Positions 9,080 to 19,752 are shown, counted from the first letter of the stretch. The stretch: DNA of 64,000 bases from DATKRB01 sp963794215 (GCA_963794215.1 CAWCCQ010000002.1:124001-188000); one strand, 5' to 3'. Translations and numbers: made by a program. The notes: generated from the letters alone by a model not told the origin.

Positions 9080-9295
9080 TCAGCCGGCCCGTCGCTCGAA
9101 CAGGAGGCTCGGCACGAGCCCGGCGTTCTCGAGCAGCCGCATCGCCCGTGCCTCGTCGGCGTCGATGACCACGGCGTCCTCGACGTCGCGCTCGAGGAGG
9201 AACGAGACCACACAGTCCTCGCAGGCGTCGGTGTGCTGCATCGTGCACTGATCGCAGTCGATGGTGATCGGGGAGATGGGCGTCGACACTGGCAT
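9080..9295 (-). CDS. Small four-cysteine protein of unknown function
   Basis: 71 residues. Contains CDQC and CEDC eight residues apart (CxxC-x8-CxxC), a likely metal-binding pair, then VVSFLLERDVEDAVVIDADEARAMRLL. ATG at 9295 has GGAAGGGG about 8 bases upstream. I know of similar short actinobacterial proteins without assigned function. Same strand as the PimB-like and YjbQ genes. Confidence 0.7.
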   Translation of the reverse strand: MPVSTPISPITIDCDQCTMQHTDACEDCVVSFLLERDVEDAVVIDADEARAMRLLENAGLVPSLLFERRAG

Positions 9296-9366
9296 GGGGT
9301 TCCCCTTCCGGACCGTGCGTCCTCGTTGTCGCTGTCGTACCCAAGCATGTCCGAAGGGTGTGTCGC

Positions 9367-9765
9367 TCAGGACACGAAGGAGAGCCGGACCTGACGCCGC
9401 GCGTTGTCCACGTTTGGATCGACCAGCACCACCGACTGCCATCTTCCGAGCATGGGCCGCCCGTCGATCACCGGCACAACCAGCGAAGGGCTTACCAGCA
9501 CCGGCAGGAGGTGGTCCGCCCCGTGGCCAGGCGACCCGTGACGATGGCGATAACGGTCGTCTCGCGGCAGCACGCGGTCGAGGAGCTCGGAAAGATCAGG
9601 TTCGGAGCCCGAACCGAGCTCGATCAGGGCCACGCCGGCTGTCGCATGAGGAACAAAGACGTGGCAGAGCCCATCGCCCCGCCGGTCGCAGAACTGCCGC
9701 ACCACATCGGTCAGGTCGGTCACCCGGCGATCGCCGGTGTGCACCTCGACGAGCGCGGTCTGCAC
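9367..9765 (-). CDS. YjbQ/UPF0047 family protein
   Basis: 132 residues of the YjbQ fold, annotated elsewhere as secondary thiamine-phosphate synthase. Seen: the metal-site motif CHVFVPHATAGVALIE (His residues plus Glu), the HRHGSPGHGADHLLPVL segment (HGxxNxxAHL-like) and the GRWQSVVLVD ending typical of the family. Stop lies two bases before the thioredoxin-like gene end region, so the two probably share a transcript. Confidence 0.85.
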   Translation of the reverse strand: MQTALVEVHTGDRRVTDLTDVVRQFCDRRGDGLCHVFVPHATAGVALIELGSGSEPDLSELLDRVLPRDDRYRHRHGSPGHGADHLLPVLVSPSLVVPVIDGRPMLGRWQSVVLVDPNVDNARRQVRLSFVS

Positions 9766-9767
9766 GC

Positions 9768-10290
9768 TCAGCGCGCCTGAGGCCGAGGGGAAAGTCGAGG
9801 AGCCTCTGGTCCACCCCGGCCCGCGCAGGCACGGACGACTTCGTCCACCACGTGGCTAGCGCCCCATGCGACACCCTCGGTGACGACCTTCGACGCGCGA
9901 CCGTCCACTACGACGAAGAACGGAGGGCCCTGCACCCGGTAGGCCGCGTAGGCGGCGTCGGACATGACGACGTCCACACCGAGAACCGCCAGTCGTCCCA
10001 GCCGCGCCTGGATCCTCGGTCGAGGGGCCGCGCGTCACCAGGTGGGCGCGCACCCCGTCGACACCGGGCCACCCCGGCGCCTGGGCCAGGGCGGCCCAGA
10101 TATCCCGGCACCCCTCGCACACCGAGGACACGAAGAGCAAGAGGGTCCAGTGATCGACGCCAAGGATCGTGACGGCACGGGCCCGACCGTCGAGATCGAC
10201 CCCCGACAAATCCGAGGCCGGGGTGGCAGGGGTATCGCGATAGGTTGGGATGGGCACCAAGGCCCCGAGCATGGGCCGCGGAGCGCTCAC
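9768..10290 (-). pseudogene. Thioredoxin-fold (TlpA-like) protein, one frameshift
   Basis: N-terminal part (10290 to about 10020) reads LGALVPIPTYRDTP...DHWTLLLFVSSVCEGCRDIW, a thioredoxin-like strand followed by a CxxC motif (CEGC). The remainder, GRLAVLGVDVVMSDAAYAAYRVQGPPFFVVVDG, continues the fold (with the cis-Pro GPPFF) in another frame. A single indel near 10015-10022 separates them. GTG at 10290 overlaps the stop of the upstream zinc-ribbon gene (GTGA). Probably an oxidoreductase or thiol-disulphide carrier; broken in this sequence or misread. Confidence 0.65.
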
Positions 10291-10556
10291 CGGGCCGGCG
10301 CGTGCGAGGACGCCGTGGTCCCCTCGGGCGGCGTGTGCGATTCCACGACTGCACCCGTCACTTCCTCCACCCCCCGGCCGTGCCCGCACCACCGGCAGGT
10401 GACCACGTCGACCGACTCGGACAAAACGGTCTCGTCTTCGACCTGCAGCTCGCCGCCGACCGAGTAGTGGTGGAACGCACGCACGGTCCGGGTCGTAGTG
10501 ACGTCGAAGCGGGTCAAATTCCCACAGGAAGAACACCGGTAGCGAGACGTAGGCAC
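10287..10556 (-). CDS. Small zinc-ribbon protein
   Basis: 89 residues with two CxxC pairs (CSSC near residue 8 and CRWC near 54), fitting one zinc ribbon. The body is acidic and beta-rich (GGELQVEDETVLSESVDVV). Function unknown. Coupled by stop-start overlap to the thioredoxin-like gene downstream, which may mean a shared redox or metal role; that is inference. Confidence 0.6.
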   Translation of the reverse strand: MPTSRYRCSSCGNLTRFDVTTTRTVRAFHHYSVGGELQVEDETVLSESVDVVTCRWCGHGRGVEEVTGAVVESHTPPEGTTASSHAPAR

Positions 10557-10592
10557 GACCCCAACGGTACTCCCCGAGGGCGCAGCCCACGG

Positions 10593-11354
10593 TCAGAGGC
10601 GGTCGAGCAGCTCGGCCTTCTTCGCCTCGAACTCGGCGGGTGTGACGATGCCCCGGCGCCTCAGATTGTCCAACTGAATCAGCTGCTCAGGGACCGTGGT
10701 CGCCCCGCTGGTCGGCGCGCCCGACCCGTTGCCCTGCGTCCCGTAGGTCTGCTCGCCGAGGGGGACCCCGTGCGCCGGGGTCTTCTCCCCCACCCAGGCC
10801 AACTGGGCGGGTGCCACGACTGGTGGTGGTGACGAGCCGGGACCGCCCGGCAATCGTGCACCGTCCCACCCAACGCGGGCAAGCTCGTCCAAGCGGTTGG
10901 TGAGGAGCCGCTGGAGGCTTCTCGGCCGGCGTACGTCGTCGACGGTGATCCGCTGGCTCTCGCCCTGGAGCTCTACCACGAGGCGACCAGCCCCCACGAT
11001 GCGCTCGAAGATGGTCTGGTTGCTGTGCACCTCGCTGATCCGCTGTAGTCGCAGCTGGCGAACGTCGCGACCCACGATCCCGCGCCGGAGCACCAGCCGC
11101 TGCGTCGTGACGATCAGGCTGATCCCGCGCCAGCGCAATGCACGTCCGGCTAACCAGAGCACCGGCACGAGCACGACGGCACCTAGCACCCAGGCGACCG
11201 GCGCCGGAGCCTGAGGAAAGCACACGACCACGGCGATCGACGTCCCGAATGCCAGAACCGTCGCGAACAGCGGACCGGCCAAGAAGATCCAGTGCGGCCG
11301 GATGTCGACCAGAACCTTCTCGTCGTCCGCCAGGAGCCCACGAGAGAGCGGCAC
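10593..11354 (-). CDS. Membrane protein with bacterial PH domain and C-terminal SHOCT motif
   Basis: About 253 residues. Two transmembrane segments (IFLAGPLFATVLAFGTSIAVVV and VAWVLGAVVLVPVLWLAG), then a YdbS-like PH domain (ISLIVTTQRLVLRRGIVGRD...) and a Gly/Pro linker leading to a SHOCT ending, IQLDNLRRRGIVTPAEFEAKKAEL. GTG at 11354 is preferred; a TTG at 11384 is possible. Role unknown; such proteins often sit in envelope-stress settings. Confidence 0.75.
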   Translation of the reverse strand: MPLSRGLLADDEKVLVDIRPHWIFLAGPLFATVLAFGTSIAVVVCFPQAPAPVAWVLGAVVLVPVLWLAGRALRWRGISLIVTTQRLVLRRGIVGRDVRQLRLQRISEVHSNQTIFERIVGAGRLVVELQGESQRITVDDVRRPRSLQRLLTNRLDELARVGWDGARLPGGPGSSPPPVVAPAQLAWVGEKTPAHGVPLGEQTYGTQGNGSGAPTSGATTVPEQLIQLDNLRRRGIVTPAEFEAKKAELLDRL

Positions 11355-11549
11355 CCACCCAGCGTACGGGGTGCCGTACCTCAACTCTGGTACATCCCAC
11401 CAACGTCGACCACCAGAGGCGCACCACCGTCGACGCACCGGCAGCGTCGACGCGCGGGCGAGGCACGTGGCGCTATCGGCAGCGGGGCTTGCCGCACCCA
11501 GCTCGCCCTTGGTACGAATGAGGGGCCATCACGACCTGAGGCAGGTGAA

Positions 11550-11858
11550 GTGTCGAGCATCGAGATCGGACCCGACGAGCTGCGGTCCCGCCTGGCAGCT
11601 GGTGAGGGCATCTACTTCCTCGACGTCCGCGAGCCCGACGAGGTTGCCGAATGGGCGTTCCCTGGTGCCGTGAACATCCCGCTCGGCCAGCTGGGGGCGC
11701 GGGCGGCGGAGATCCCGACAGATCGGCCGGTCGTGGTCGCCTGCCACTCGGGAATGCGGTCGGCCGCTGCCGCCGAGGCGCTCAACAAAGGCGGGTGGGA
11801 CGCCCAGAACCTCGCCGGTGGCGCGGTGGCCTGGGTCGCGACCGAGGCGCCCGACTGA
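11550..11858 (+). CDS. Single-domain rhodanese-like protein
   Basis: 102 residues, one rhodanese domain: FLDVREPDEVAEWAFPGAVNIPLGQ and the active-site loop ACHSGMRS with catalytic Cys65. Likely a sulphurtransferase or persulphide carrier in the cytosol. GTG at 11550 has TGAGG about 10 bases upstream. Stands alone. Confidence 0.85.
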   Translation: MSSIEIGPDELRSRLAAGEGIYFLDVREPDEVAEWAFPGAVNIPLGQLGARAAEIPTDRPVVVACHSGMRSAAAAEALNKGGWDAQNLAGGAVAWVATEAPD

Positions 11859-11991
11859 GTCACCACTGCAACGTCACCAATGAACGACCCAACGGACACG
11901 GCCGCCGGTCGACCCAGTGGGTCACCGGCAAGTGAGCTGGGTCATCGTTGGCCGGTGGAGGCGTGGACGGGCCAGGTGCCAGACTGAGCAA

Positions 11992-12204
11992 ATGACCGCA
12001 ACCTGGAAGAAAGTGACCGTGGCCGATCTCAAGCCCGGCGACCGCGTCCGGCACCCCTCGGGCACGGAGCTGACCGTCTCACGGATCGACGAGAGCTTCT
12101 TTGGGCGCCCCGGGATGTCCGCGTTGATCGAGGACACGCCCGAGCGGTGGCTGAAGGCACCCGTGCAGTCCGACGCCGAAATCGAGGTCCTCGTCGAGGA
12201 CTGA
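11992..12204 (+). CDS. Conserved small protein, unknown function
   Basis: 70 residues: WKKVTVADLKPGDRVRHPSG is reminiscent of small beta-barrel folds, and the protein is acidic at its end. ATG at 11992 is the only sensible start after the non-coding stretch. No function can be assigned. Confidence 0.6.
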   Translation: MTATWKKVTVADLKPGDRVRHPSGTELTVSRIDESFFGRPGMSALIEDTPERWLKAPVQSDAEIEVLVED

Positions 12205-12313
12205 GCTTGGCGCGTCGAAGGTGACTCGACGCGCCAACATCGGCCTTCGTTCCCAAGGTCGCCCTCCGTGCTTGTGGTGCGGACGGGAGCGGGCTCGTCG
12301 CTAGAGTGTCGCC

Positions 12314-12802
12314 GTGCACGCCGTACCCCTCGGGGAGTCCGTCAGCGGACAGCTGGTCCTTGGATCCTTCACCGACGTCGGACCCGACCCCGACAGCGCC
12401 ATGGTGGAAGGTGGCTGCGACGTGCTCGTCAGCCTCATCCAGGACGACGAGATCATGATGCGGTACCCCGACTACGGCGACTGGCTGGTCGCTGCGGGCG
12501 ATCGAGTCATCCGCCTGCCCATTCCCGACTACGGGATCACGGATGACGAGAGCCTGATCGCCCTGGTCGATCGCCTGGTGGCCATCGTCGGCGACGGGAC
12601 GTCGGTATTGGTGCATTGTGGTGGCGGGATCGGCCGGGCCGGAGTGGTGGCAACCCTGGTGCTGGTGTCGCTCGGGTGGACGCTCCCCGACGCGGCGGTG
12701 CACGTCCGGGCCAGCCGTCCCGGTGCAGGACCCGACAGCCCGGCGCAGCTGGCGCAGCTCGAAAGGGTCGCCGAGGCGCTTGCCGCCCGACACGGCGGCT
12801 GA
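12314..12802 (+). CDS. Dual-specificity/tyrosine-like protein phosphatase
   Basis: 162 residues with the CX5R signature VHCGGGIGRAG (Cys102, Arg108) and a possible general acid Asp72 in PIPDYGITD. A C-terminal helix holds RASRPGAGPDSPAQLAQL. Probably dephosphorylates a protein or small phosphoester; the three glycines in the loop are unusual compared with HCxAGxGR, so specificity is open. Confidence 0.8.
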   Translation: MHAVPLGESVSGQLVLGSFTDVGPDPDSAMVEGGCDVLVSLIQDDEIMMRYPDYGDWLVAAGDRVIRLPIPDYGITDDESLIALVDRLVAIVGDGTSVLVHCGGGIGRAGVVATLVLVSLGWTLPDAAVHVRASRPGAGPDSPAQLAQLERVAEALAARHGG

Positions 12803-12817
12803 GCGTCGGCGCTGCGC

Positions 12818-13432
12818 TCAGGTCCCCCCGGCGAGCTTCTGCAATTGCCCCCAGAGGGCGTCGACCTGCGCGACGAGGTCGTCGAGGGACCCGTCGTTGG
12901 TGATTACAACGTCGGCGATCGACCGCCGTTGCTCGTCGGTAGCCTGTTGAGCCATCCGACGGCGCACGTCAGCTCGCTCCGAGCCCCTCGCCACCGCTCG
13001 ATCCTCACGCAGACCTGACGGCGCCTCGACGGTCACGACGAAGGTGTAGTGGTACTCGGGGTCGCTCCGCCCCAGTTGGCTCTCGACCAGCACCGCCAGG
13101 TCCAGCACGGCGATCGTGTCGGCGGGTAGCACGGCCAGCCGGGCCACGAGCTCCTCGTTGATCGCTGGGTGGCTGATGGCGGTCAGCCGCCCCAGTGCGT
13201 CGGCGTGGGCGAACACGATCGCGGCCAGGGCGGCGCGATCGATGGCGCCGCCTGCACCCACCACCTGCGGGCCGAATTCGGCAGCCACTCCCGCCTCGGC
13301 TCGACCCCCAGGCTCGAGCACCTGGCGGCCCACCGCGTCCACGTCGATCACCGTGGCGCCGCGTTCGGCCAACAGTCGCGCCACGGTGCTCTTACCGGCG
13401 CCAATCCCGCCCGTCAGGCCGACGATCAGCAC
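12818..13432 (-). CDS. coaE: Dephospho-CoA kinase
   Basis: Last step of coenzyme A synthesis. 204 residues from GTG at 13432. Seen: P-loop GLTGGIGAGKST at the N-terminus, VIDVDAVGRQVLEPGG, AISHPAINEEL (family motif) and the lid RRMAQQATDEQRRSIADVVI followed by ITNDGSLDDL. Convergent with the phosphatase gene. Confidence 0.93.
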   Translation of the reverse strand: MLIVGLTGGIGAGKSTVARLLAERGATVIDVDAVGRQVLEPGGRAEAGVAAEFGPQVVGAGGAIDRAALAAIVFAHADALGRLTAISHPAINEELVARLAVLPADTIAVLDLAVLVESQLGRSDPEYHYTFVVTVEAPSGLREDRAVARGSERADVRRRMAQQATDEQRRSIADVVITNDGSLDDLVAQVDALWGQLQKLAGGT

Positions 13433-13742
13433 GGGTGGCCCTTCCGACGCTGGTTCTGTGGACAGCCCGTCCCGGAGAGATAGATCGGCGCGCCGCAACA
13501 GTGGGAGGTTGCTCTCGCGACGTCGTGCACCCCATCGCCCCTTTCCTCAGGTCGGCAGCCCCCGAGGTCGTGCAACGACGGCGACCCCAGGGCGGACGGC
13601 CGCCAACCTACTGCGTCGAGCCCTGACAGCACCATGGCGCCGACCTGGGGACGGACCGAGACCGGGCCATGAGTTGTCGCAAAAGGACCACCCCCCAGTA
13701 CCATTGGCGCCAACAAGTTCCCTGGTTGACGGAAGGCTTCGC

Positions 13743-14153
13743 GTGAACGTCTTTTTCGATATCGACTACACGATCCTCGGATTCGACGGTTCGCTACGAC
13801 CGCGCACCCACCAGGTGTTCGAGGAACTGATCGCTGACGGCCACGACGTGTACATCTGGTCCGGCGTCGGCGTGCGATGGGCCGAGGTCAAGCAGGCGGG
13901 CCTCGAAGCCCTGGTGTGCGGCGTCTATCAGAAGCCCCTGTCGGACTTCGATGCCGGCCTGGTCCGCTTCGGTGTGCCCGTCATGCCCGATTTCGTCATC
14001 GACGACTACCCGGGCATCGTGATGCACTTCGGGGGCCTGTGCATCAAGCCCTACGTCAGCCGCCGCAGTCCCGACGACGAGCTGCTCGTCATACCTCAGC
14101 TCGTGGCCGCCCAGGCGCTCGAGGAGCCGCCCGAGCGCAGCGGCGTCGGCTGA
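13743..14153 (+). CDS. HAD-superfamily-like protein
   Basis: 136 residues beginning FFDIDYTILGFDGSLRP, which contains the HAD nucleophile motif DxDxT (Asp6, Asp8). Later VYIWSGVGVRWAEV (motif II-like S/T) and FVIDDYPGIV (acidic motif IV-like). A minimal HAD core without cap, possibly a phosphatase or a structural protein. GTG at 13743 begins right before the first strand. Confidence 0.7.
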   Translation: MNVFFDIDYTILGFDGSLRPRTHQVFEELIADGHDVYIWSGVGVRWAEVKQAGLEALVCGVYQKPLSDFDAGLVRFGVPVMPDFVIDDYPGIVMHFGGLCIKPYVSRRSPDDELLVIPQLVAAQALEEPPERSGVG

Positions 14154-14160
14154 GGGCGCC

Positions 14161-15393
14161 TCAGTCGGCGCCCGGCGGCAGCCACGCGTCGGGATCGGCG
14201 AGCACATCTCGCTCGGTCTCGATGAGCTGGCCCGGGATGGGGTCCGTTGGCCGGCCAATCCATCCGCCAAACAGCACGAGGCCGATCAGCGCGAAACCTG
14301 CGGCGGCGGCGAACGTCGTCCGGAAGCCCGCCAGGGCTGCCACGACGCCGAGCACCACGCCCGACGCTCCCTGAGAAAGATCGAACGCGGTGGTGAAGGT
14401 ACCGACCGCCGAGGATCGCTCGTGGGCCGGCGCCCGGTTGACCACCATGGTCATGAGGGCTGGGTACTGCAACGAGATGCCGAGGGCGAAGGGGATCGTC
14501 CCGACGTACAAGCCAACGGCGGTGCCCCACAGCGCCATCACAGCCAGGCCGACGACGATGAGCGCGGTTGCGGCCGAGGCAACCCGGGTGACGCCCACCC
14601 GGTCCGATAGCGGTGCCCCGACTACCCGGGTGATGAGCACCACGACCGCGTAGAGCAGGAAGACGAACTCGGGGCCACCCATGTGCAGGGTCTCGACATA
14701 GAGCGGCGTGTAGGCCTAGAACGCGGTGATCCCCCCGATCCCGAGGGTGAGCACGAGGCCCGGACCGATCGCCTTGCGGTTCAGGAAATGGCTGGTCGGT
14801 TGCACGAGGTGCGGCGCGATACCGGAGCGGGGGACCCGCATGGCCACCAGGGCGCTCACCAGCGCGAGTACGCCCGCCACTGCGAAGGCCTCGTTGGCCC
14901 CGCCGCGCGATTCGATGGCCTGTCCGAGCAGCGGACCGGCGCCGAGCCCCGTGAAGAGCGCCACCGACAAGTAGCTGGAACCTGGGCCCGGCGATCCGGC
15001 GGGGCTAGATCAGCGACCAACGTCGTCGAACCGGTGAAGTACAAACCCTCTCCTGCCCCGGTCAACAGGCGGAGCACCACGAGGGCAACCAGCCCACCCA
15101 GGCCGCAGAGCCTCAAGGAAACCCCGACGATCGCTGCGCCGAGGACCATCAGCAGCCGCTTTCCCACGCGGTTCCCGAGGCGCCCCGCGATGGGCCGGGG
15201 TCAACACGGCCGAGGCGGCGAAGATCCCGACGACGATGCCGACAGTCGGGTCGTTGCCGTGTAGGTGCTGCGCGACATAGACGGGCAGCACCGGCAGCAC
15301 AACCCCGATGCCCGAGAAGTAGCAGAGGCTCGAGGCGAAGGCGAGCCAGAATCCCCGGGTCAACACCCGCGTGGGGGATGCGGGCTCCGGCAT
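14161..15393 (-). pseudogene. MFS transporter, broken (two frameshifts and one in-frame stop)
   Basis: Together the pieces encode a 12-helix major-facilitator: RGFWLAFASSLCYFSGIGVV start, VGKRLLMVLGAAIVG after helix 2, LRLLTGAGEGLYFTGSTTLVADLAP in helix 4, and VVNRAPAHERSSAVGTFTTAFD in the second half. The frame shifts near 15195 and 14990, and an amber TAG interrupts ITAF*AYTPLY at 14716. Three lesions in one gene argue for real decay or a poor stretch of sequence. Likely substrate unknown (drug-efflux-like). Confidence 0.7.
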
Positions 15394-15509
15394 CGACACA
15401 CGATACGAGCCACCCCGGGAGGTCCAGCTCAACGCATCCCCGTGTCGTTGTCGATGCCCGGTGGTGGCGCCGGAGCGCGTCCCGACAACGGTTTGACTGC
15501 TCCTGGGAC

Positions 15510-17692
15510 TCAGGAGGACGTGGCGGAAAGGTCGAAGAGCGTCACTCCGTCGACGGTCGACGACGTGAAGTGGCGCTCGACCCACTGGGTGATCGCCGAC
15601 GCGTCAGAATCTGGTGCCGGTGGTTGGTGTGGCACCAGGCGAGCCGGCTCCAAGGCCCGCGGCACTACGGCCATCCGTACCGTGCCCCATGAAGTAGTGG
15701 ATTTTCCCAGCCCGCACGTCGTCCTCGAACTCGGCCAGCGTCGGTGCCGGATCCGTGCCGTTGAACCCCCCGATCGCCATGACAGGATCGCCAGTGGCCA
15801 GCTGGTACCCGGCGGCCGCATTGGACCCGACAGTGGCCGCCACCCAGCTGTAGCGTGCGGCCCCACGTTCGAGCCGCTTAACGAGTGATGTGCCGGGCGT
15901 GGTCGAGTTGAGCAGACCTCCGATGGACCCCGCACCCGGAGCGCCACCGGCAGGGCTACCCCGTCCGCCTGTGGCCTGCCCCGACGATGGTCCGAGGCGA
16001 ACCGCCCCCAGGGTGCCGCCCAGGCCCGATCCCGGCAGCCGACCGGGGGACCGGACCGAGCCGGCGGGTCCACCACGCCGCGCCCCAGGGAAACCTCCAG
16101 CTGGCCCGGGACCACCTCCCCCCGCCGGCCCCCCACCGGGACCGAACCCGGCAGTGCTTCCTGGCGGACCCGCGGAGGGAATGGCGCCGGAGTGTGGCGT
16201 CGCCGCCGTGTCGATGGCAACGGCCGTCGGTGCGAGCAGCCCGGTTGCCAACCCTCCCAACCCGATGGCGAGGGCGATGCGCCGACTCCGGCCGATTTCC
16301 GCGGTCACCCCGGCCGCCGCCATGAGGCCGACGACGAGCACCGCCCAGCGGAGCGCGGGCAACCACGTTGGCGTCCGATCCAGCAGAACGAACGCCCAGA
16401 CCGCGGTGATCCCGATCGCAAGACCCAGCGTCGTCCGAGCGACGCCGCTGGTCCGCCGGCGCCACAGGGTGACCACGCCAATGCCGATCAAGGCGCCGAG
16501 GGCGGGCGCCAACGCAACTGTGTAATACGGGTGAATGATGCCCTGGGCGAAGCTGAAGAGGGCGCCGGTTTCGACGAGCCATCCAGCCCACAGCACCAGA
16601 GCAGCCCGGGTGCGATCGGTGCGCGGCGCCCGCCGGCCCAACCAGAGGCAGAGCGCCGTGAAGAGGAGCGCCGCGGGAATGAGCCACGAGATTCTGAGCG
16701 CCCATGTCCGCGCCGAAGAGCCGAGACCACCCCGTCGGGCCCCACCGCGACCCCGCCACCGCACCGCCACCCACGCTGCCGGCCTCGTTCCCTGTCAGAC
16801 GCCCGAAGCCGTTGTAGCCAAAGATCAAGCCGATGAGGCTGTTGTTCTGGGAGCCGCCGACGTAGGGGCGGTCCGCGGCTGGCGTCAGCTGCACGACAGC
16901 CACCCACCACCCGCCTGAGACGACCAGGACGACACCGGACAGCATCAGCTGCTTGACTCGTCGGCCCAGCTTGGGCGGACCGGCGACGAGGTAGACCGCC
17001 GCGAACACCGGTACCACAATCAGAGCTTGCAGCATCTTAGTGAGGAACCCCAGCCCGACCAAGGTGCCTGCGAGCACGAGCCAACGGGTGCGGCCGTCCT
17101 CGACCGCCCGCGTCGTGGCGTAGGCGGCTAGAGAAAGCAGCAATACCAACAACGCGTCGGGATTGTTGTACCTGAACATGAGCGCGGCAACCGGCGTGAG
17201 GGCGAGCACCGCGCCAGCGAGCAGCCCGGCGGCGGGCCCGAACCATCGGCGAACCGCCGCGTAGACCACGGCGACGGTGGCCACCCCTTCGAAGGCTTGG
17301 GGGACAAGGATGCTCCACACGTTGACCCCGAACAGGCGGGCGGAGAGCTCCATGACCCACAACGCCGCAGGCGGCTTGTCGACGGTGATGAAGTTGGACG
17401 CGTCGGACGAACCGAAGAGGAACGCCTTCCAGCTCCGCGTGCCCGCCTGCACCGCGGCCGAGTAGAAGCTGTTCGCCCAACCCGACGCCCCGAGCCCCCA
17501 GAGATACAGAGCGGCGGTGCCGGCCAGCAGCAGGATCAGCGCGGGGCGCACCCATGCGGGGTCTCCAGCTCGGCCGCGCACAAGACGGCGGAAGGGACCC
17601 GACCGGGGGTCGCCAAGCGGGTTTGCCGCGGGCAGTCCGGCAGCACCATCGTCGGCCTGTGGACCCCGCGCGACGTGCTCGAGCGTGGTCAT
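15510..17692 (-). pseudogene. GT39/ArnT-type mannosyltransferase with YkcB-like tail, two frameshifts
   Basis: Polytopic membrane glycosyltransferase that would use a polyprenyl-phosphate sugar. Seen: a start MTTLEHVARG, first helix ending in LYLWGLGASGWANSFYSAAVQ, the substrate loop TVDKPPAALWVMELSARLFG, FRYNNPDALLVLLL, many helices, and FSFAQGIIHPYYTVALAPA. The soluble tail has a Gly/Pro-rich linker (about 15890-16190) and VMAIGGFNGTDPAPTL, typical of the YkcB C-terminal domain. The frame breaks near 16690 and near 15685; otherwise the protein is complete at about 725 residues. Function may be intact if these are read errors. Confidence 0.75.
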
Positions 17693-17981
17693 CGAACGCC
17701 CGCCGCCGACACGCGCGGGGAGCACGCCCCCGAGTGCCGCTGGGTGGGCCCGGGGAACGATGCGGTCCTGACGCGAGATGCCCGAGGGGCTCCGACCATG
17801 CCGACACGATGCCGCTTGGTGGTGGGAGCCGACCCGGTGCACGCTGTGCCCGGGCTGTGAACTGCCACCGCCCGTTCCACGCACCGGGCAGGTCATGTGC
17901 GTTGGGATCCGGACCACCGATCCCAAGGACCGGTAGGGTCCCTGGTGAGATGCGCGGAGCGAACGTGCCACGACCGAGAGG

Positions 17982-19613
17982 GTGCGGCAGGTGAGCGTGG
18001 GTCGGCCCGATGAGGAAGGGGCGACGTCCGGGCCGGGCAGCAACCTGCCCAAGTCGACGAGCACGCTTGCCCTTCCCATCTTGTCGTTGGTCCTGGCGTT
18101 GACGTTCTTCGACAACACCATCGTCACCACGGTCCTCGCTCCGGTGCAGTCCGCCCTGCACGCTTCGGTGAACCAGCTCCAGTGGGTGGTAAACGGCTAT
18201 GCCCTGACTTTTGCCAGCCTGATGCTGGTGTTCGGGGCGCTGGGCGACCAGTTCGGTCGCCGGCGGATCATGCTTGGCGGCGTCGCGACCTTCTGCGCGG
18301 GCTCGATCGTCGCTGCGTGCGCACCGTCGATCGATGCCCTGATCGCCGGTCGGGTGGTGATGGGGATCGGCGCGGCGGCCTCCGAGCCGGGGACCCTCTC
18401 GATGATTCGCCACATCTACACCGATCGCCGCGAGCGGGCGGAGGCACTTGGAGTGTGGTCGGCCGTCTCGGGGTTGGGGCTGGCCCTCGGCCCGGTGATC
18501 GGCGGGGTGCTCGTCGGCATCTGGTCGTGGCGGGCCGTGTTCTGGTTCAACGTGATCTTCGGCATGGTGGCGCTGATCGCGGCGGCCCTCGTGCTGCCGG
18601 AGAACTCCAACCCGGTGCGCGCCCCAATCGATCTGCCAGGCTTCATGCTCGGCGCGCTCACACTGGCCTCTGCGGCCTTCGCCACCATCCTCGGCGAGTC
18701 GGCCGGGTACGCCACCTGGTGGATCATCGGCCTGTACGCCCTGGCCGTGATCGCGGGTGTCTGCTTCGTGCTCGTCGAGCTGCGGGCACGCAACCCGATG
18801 TTGGACCTGTCCTACTTCCGACGAGCGCCGTTCGCCGGCAGCAACTTCGTGGCGTTTACGACGTACTTCGCGACGTTCTCCATCTTCTTCTTCGTGGCGT
18901 TGTACCTGCAGGTCGTCGGCTCCAACTCGCCCTACGCCACCGCCCGCGACTTTCTCCCCATGGCCGTCGCCATGGTTATTGCCTCGATCTTCACTGGCCA
19001 TTGGGTTGCGCGATCTGGCCCGCGCGTGCCCATGACCGTCGGCTGCATCCTCACCGCGGGCGGCATCCTCGCGACGAACGCGGTGATCAGCCCGACCGTC
19101 GGCTTCACCCCCCTTGGTTGGACCCTGCTCATCGCCGGCGCCGGTATCGGCATCGCCATGGTGCCCGTCACCTCCACCAGCTTGTCCACCGTGCCCGCCG
19201 AGCATTCGGGCATGGCGTCATCGATGACCAACACCAGCCGCGAGCTTGGCGCGGTTGCCGGAGTGGCAATCTTGGGCTCCCTCGTGAACGGCCAGCTGAC
19301 GACCAACCTCTTGCACCGGCTGACCGCGATCGGCATACCCAAGTCGTTCCAGTCCGAGGTGATCACAGCGGTGACAACGGGCAGCTTCAGCACTCAGGCC
19401 AAGAACTTCGTCGGCGGCAAGGCGATCGAGGCCATCGTCAACAAGGTCGTCAGCGCCGCGTACGGCGCGTTCGGCCATGGATTGGACATCTCCCTGACCG
19501 CTGCCGGAAGTCTGATGGTCCTGAGCGCGATCGTCGCCTTCACGACGACACGCTCGGTAGGCGCCACGGCGGCGACGGACGCCCTCGACGAGCTCCACGA
19601 CCTCGACACCTGA
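17982..19613 (+). CDS. DHA2-family MFS exporter (EmrB/QacA type, 14 helices)
   Basis: 543 residues. Seen: TFFDNTIVTTVLAPVQ in helix 1, motif A GDQFGRRRIM between helices 2 and 3, and motif C LGPVIGGVLVG in helix 5, all marks of proton-driven drug exporters. Divergent from the GT39 gene, 290 bases apart. GTG at 17982 or 17991 may start it. Substrate unknown. Confidence 0.88.
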   Translation: MRQVSVGRPDEEGATSGPGSNLPKSTSTLALPILSLVLALTFFDNTIVTTVLAPVQSALHASVNQLQWVVNGYALTFASLMLVFGALGDQFGRRRIMLGGVATFCAGSIVAACAPSIDALIAGRVVMGIGAAASEPGTLSMIRHIYTDRRERAEALGVWSAVSGLGLALGPVIGGVLVGIWSWRAVFWFNVIFGMVALIAAALVLPENSNPVRAPIDLPGFMLGALTLASAAFATILGESAGYATWWIIGLYALAVIAGVCFVLVELRARNPMLDLSYFRRAPFAGSNFVAFTTYFATFSIFFFVALYLQVVGSNSPYATARDFLPMAVAMVIASIFTGHWVARSGPRVPMTVGCILTAGGILATNAVISPTVGFTPLGWTLLIAGAGIGIAMVPVTSTSLSTVPAEHSGMASSMTNTSRELGAVAGVAILGSLVNGQLTTNLLHRLTAIGIPKSFQSEVITAVTTGSFSTQAKNFVGGKAIEAIVNKVVSAAYGAFGHGLDISLTAAGSLMVLSAIVAFTTTRSVGATAATDALDELHDLDT

Positions 19614-19752
19614 AGCTGCCCGGCCGTGAGTTGCGGCCTCACCTCCGTCCGCTCGCCAGGGCCCGGACCGTCCGATCGGGCGCGAACGACCACCGCCCGT
19701 CGCCCACTACCCGTGTCCCCGCCGAAGCGACGACACCGCGTGGCTCAGGTGT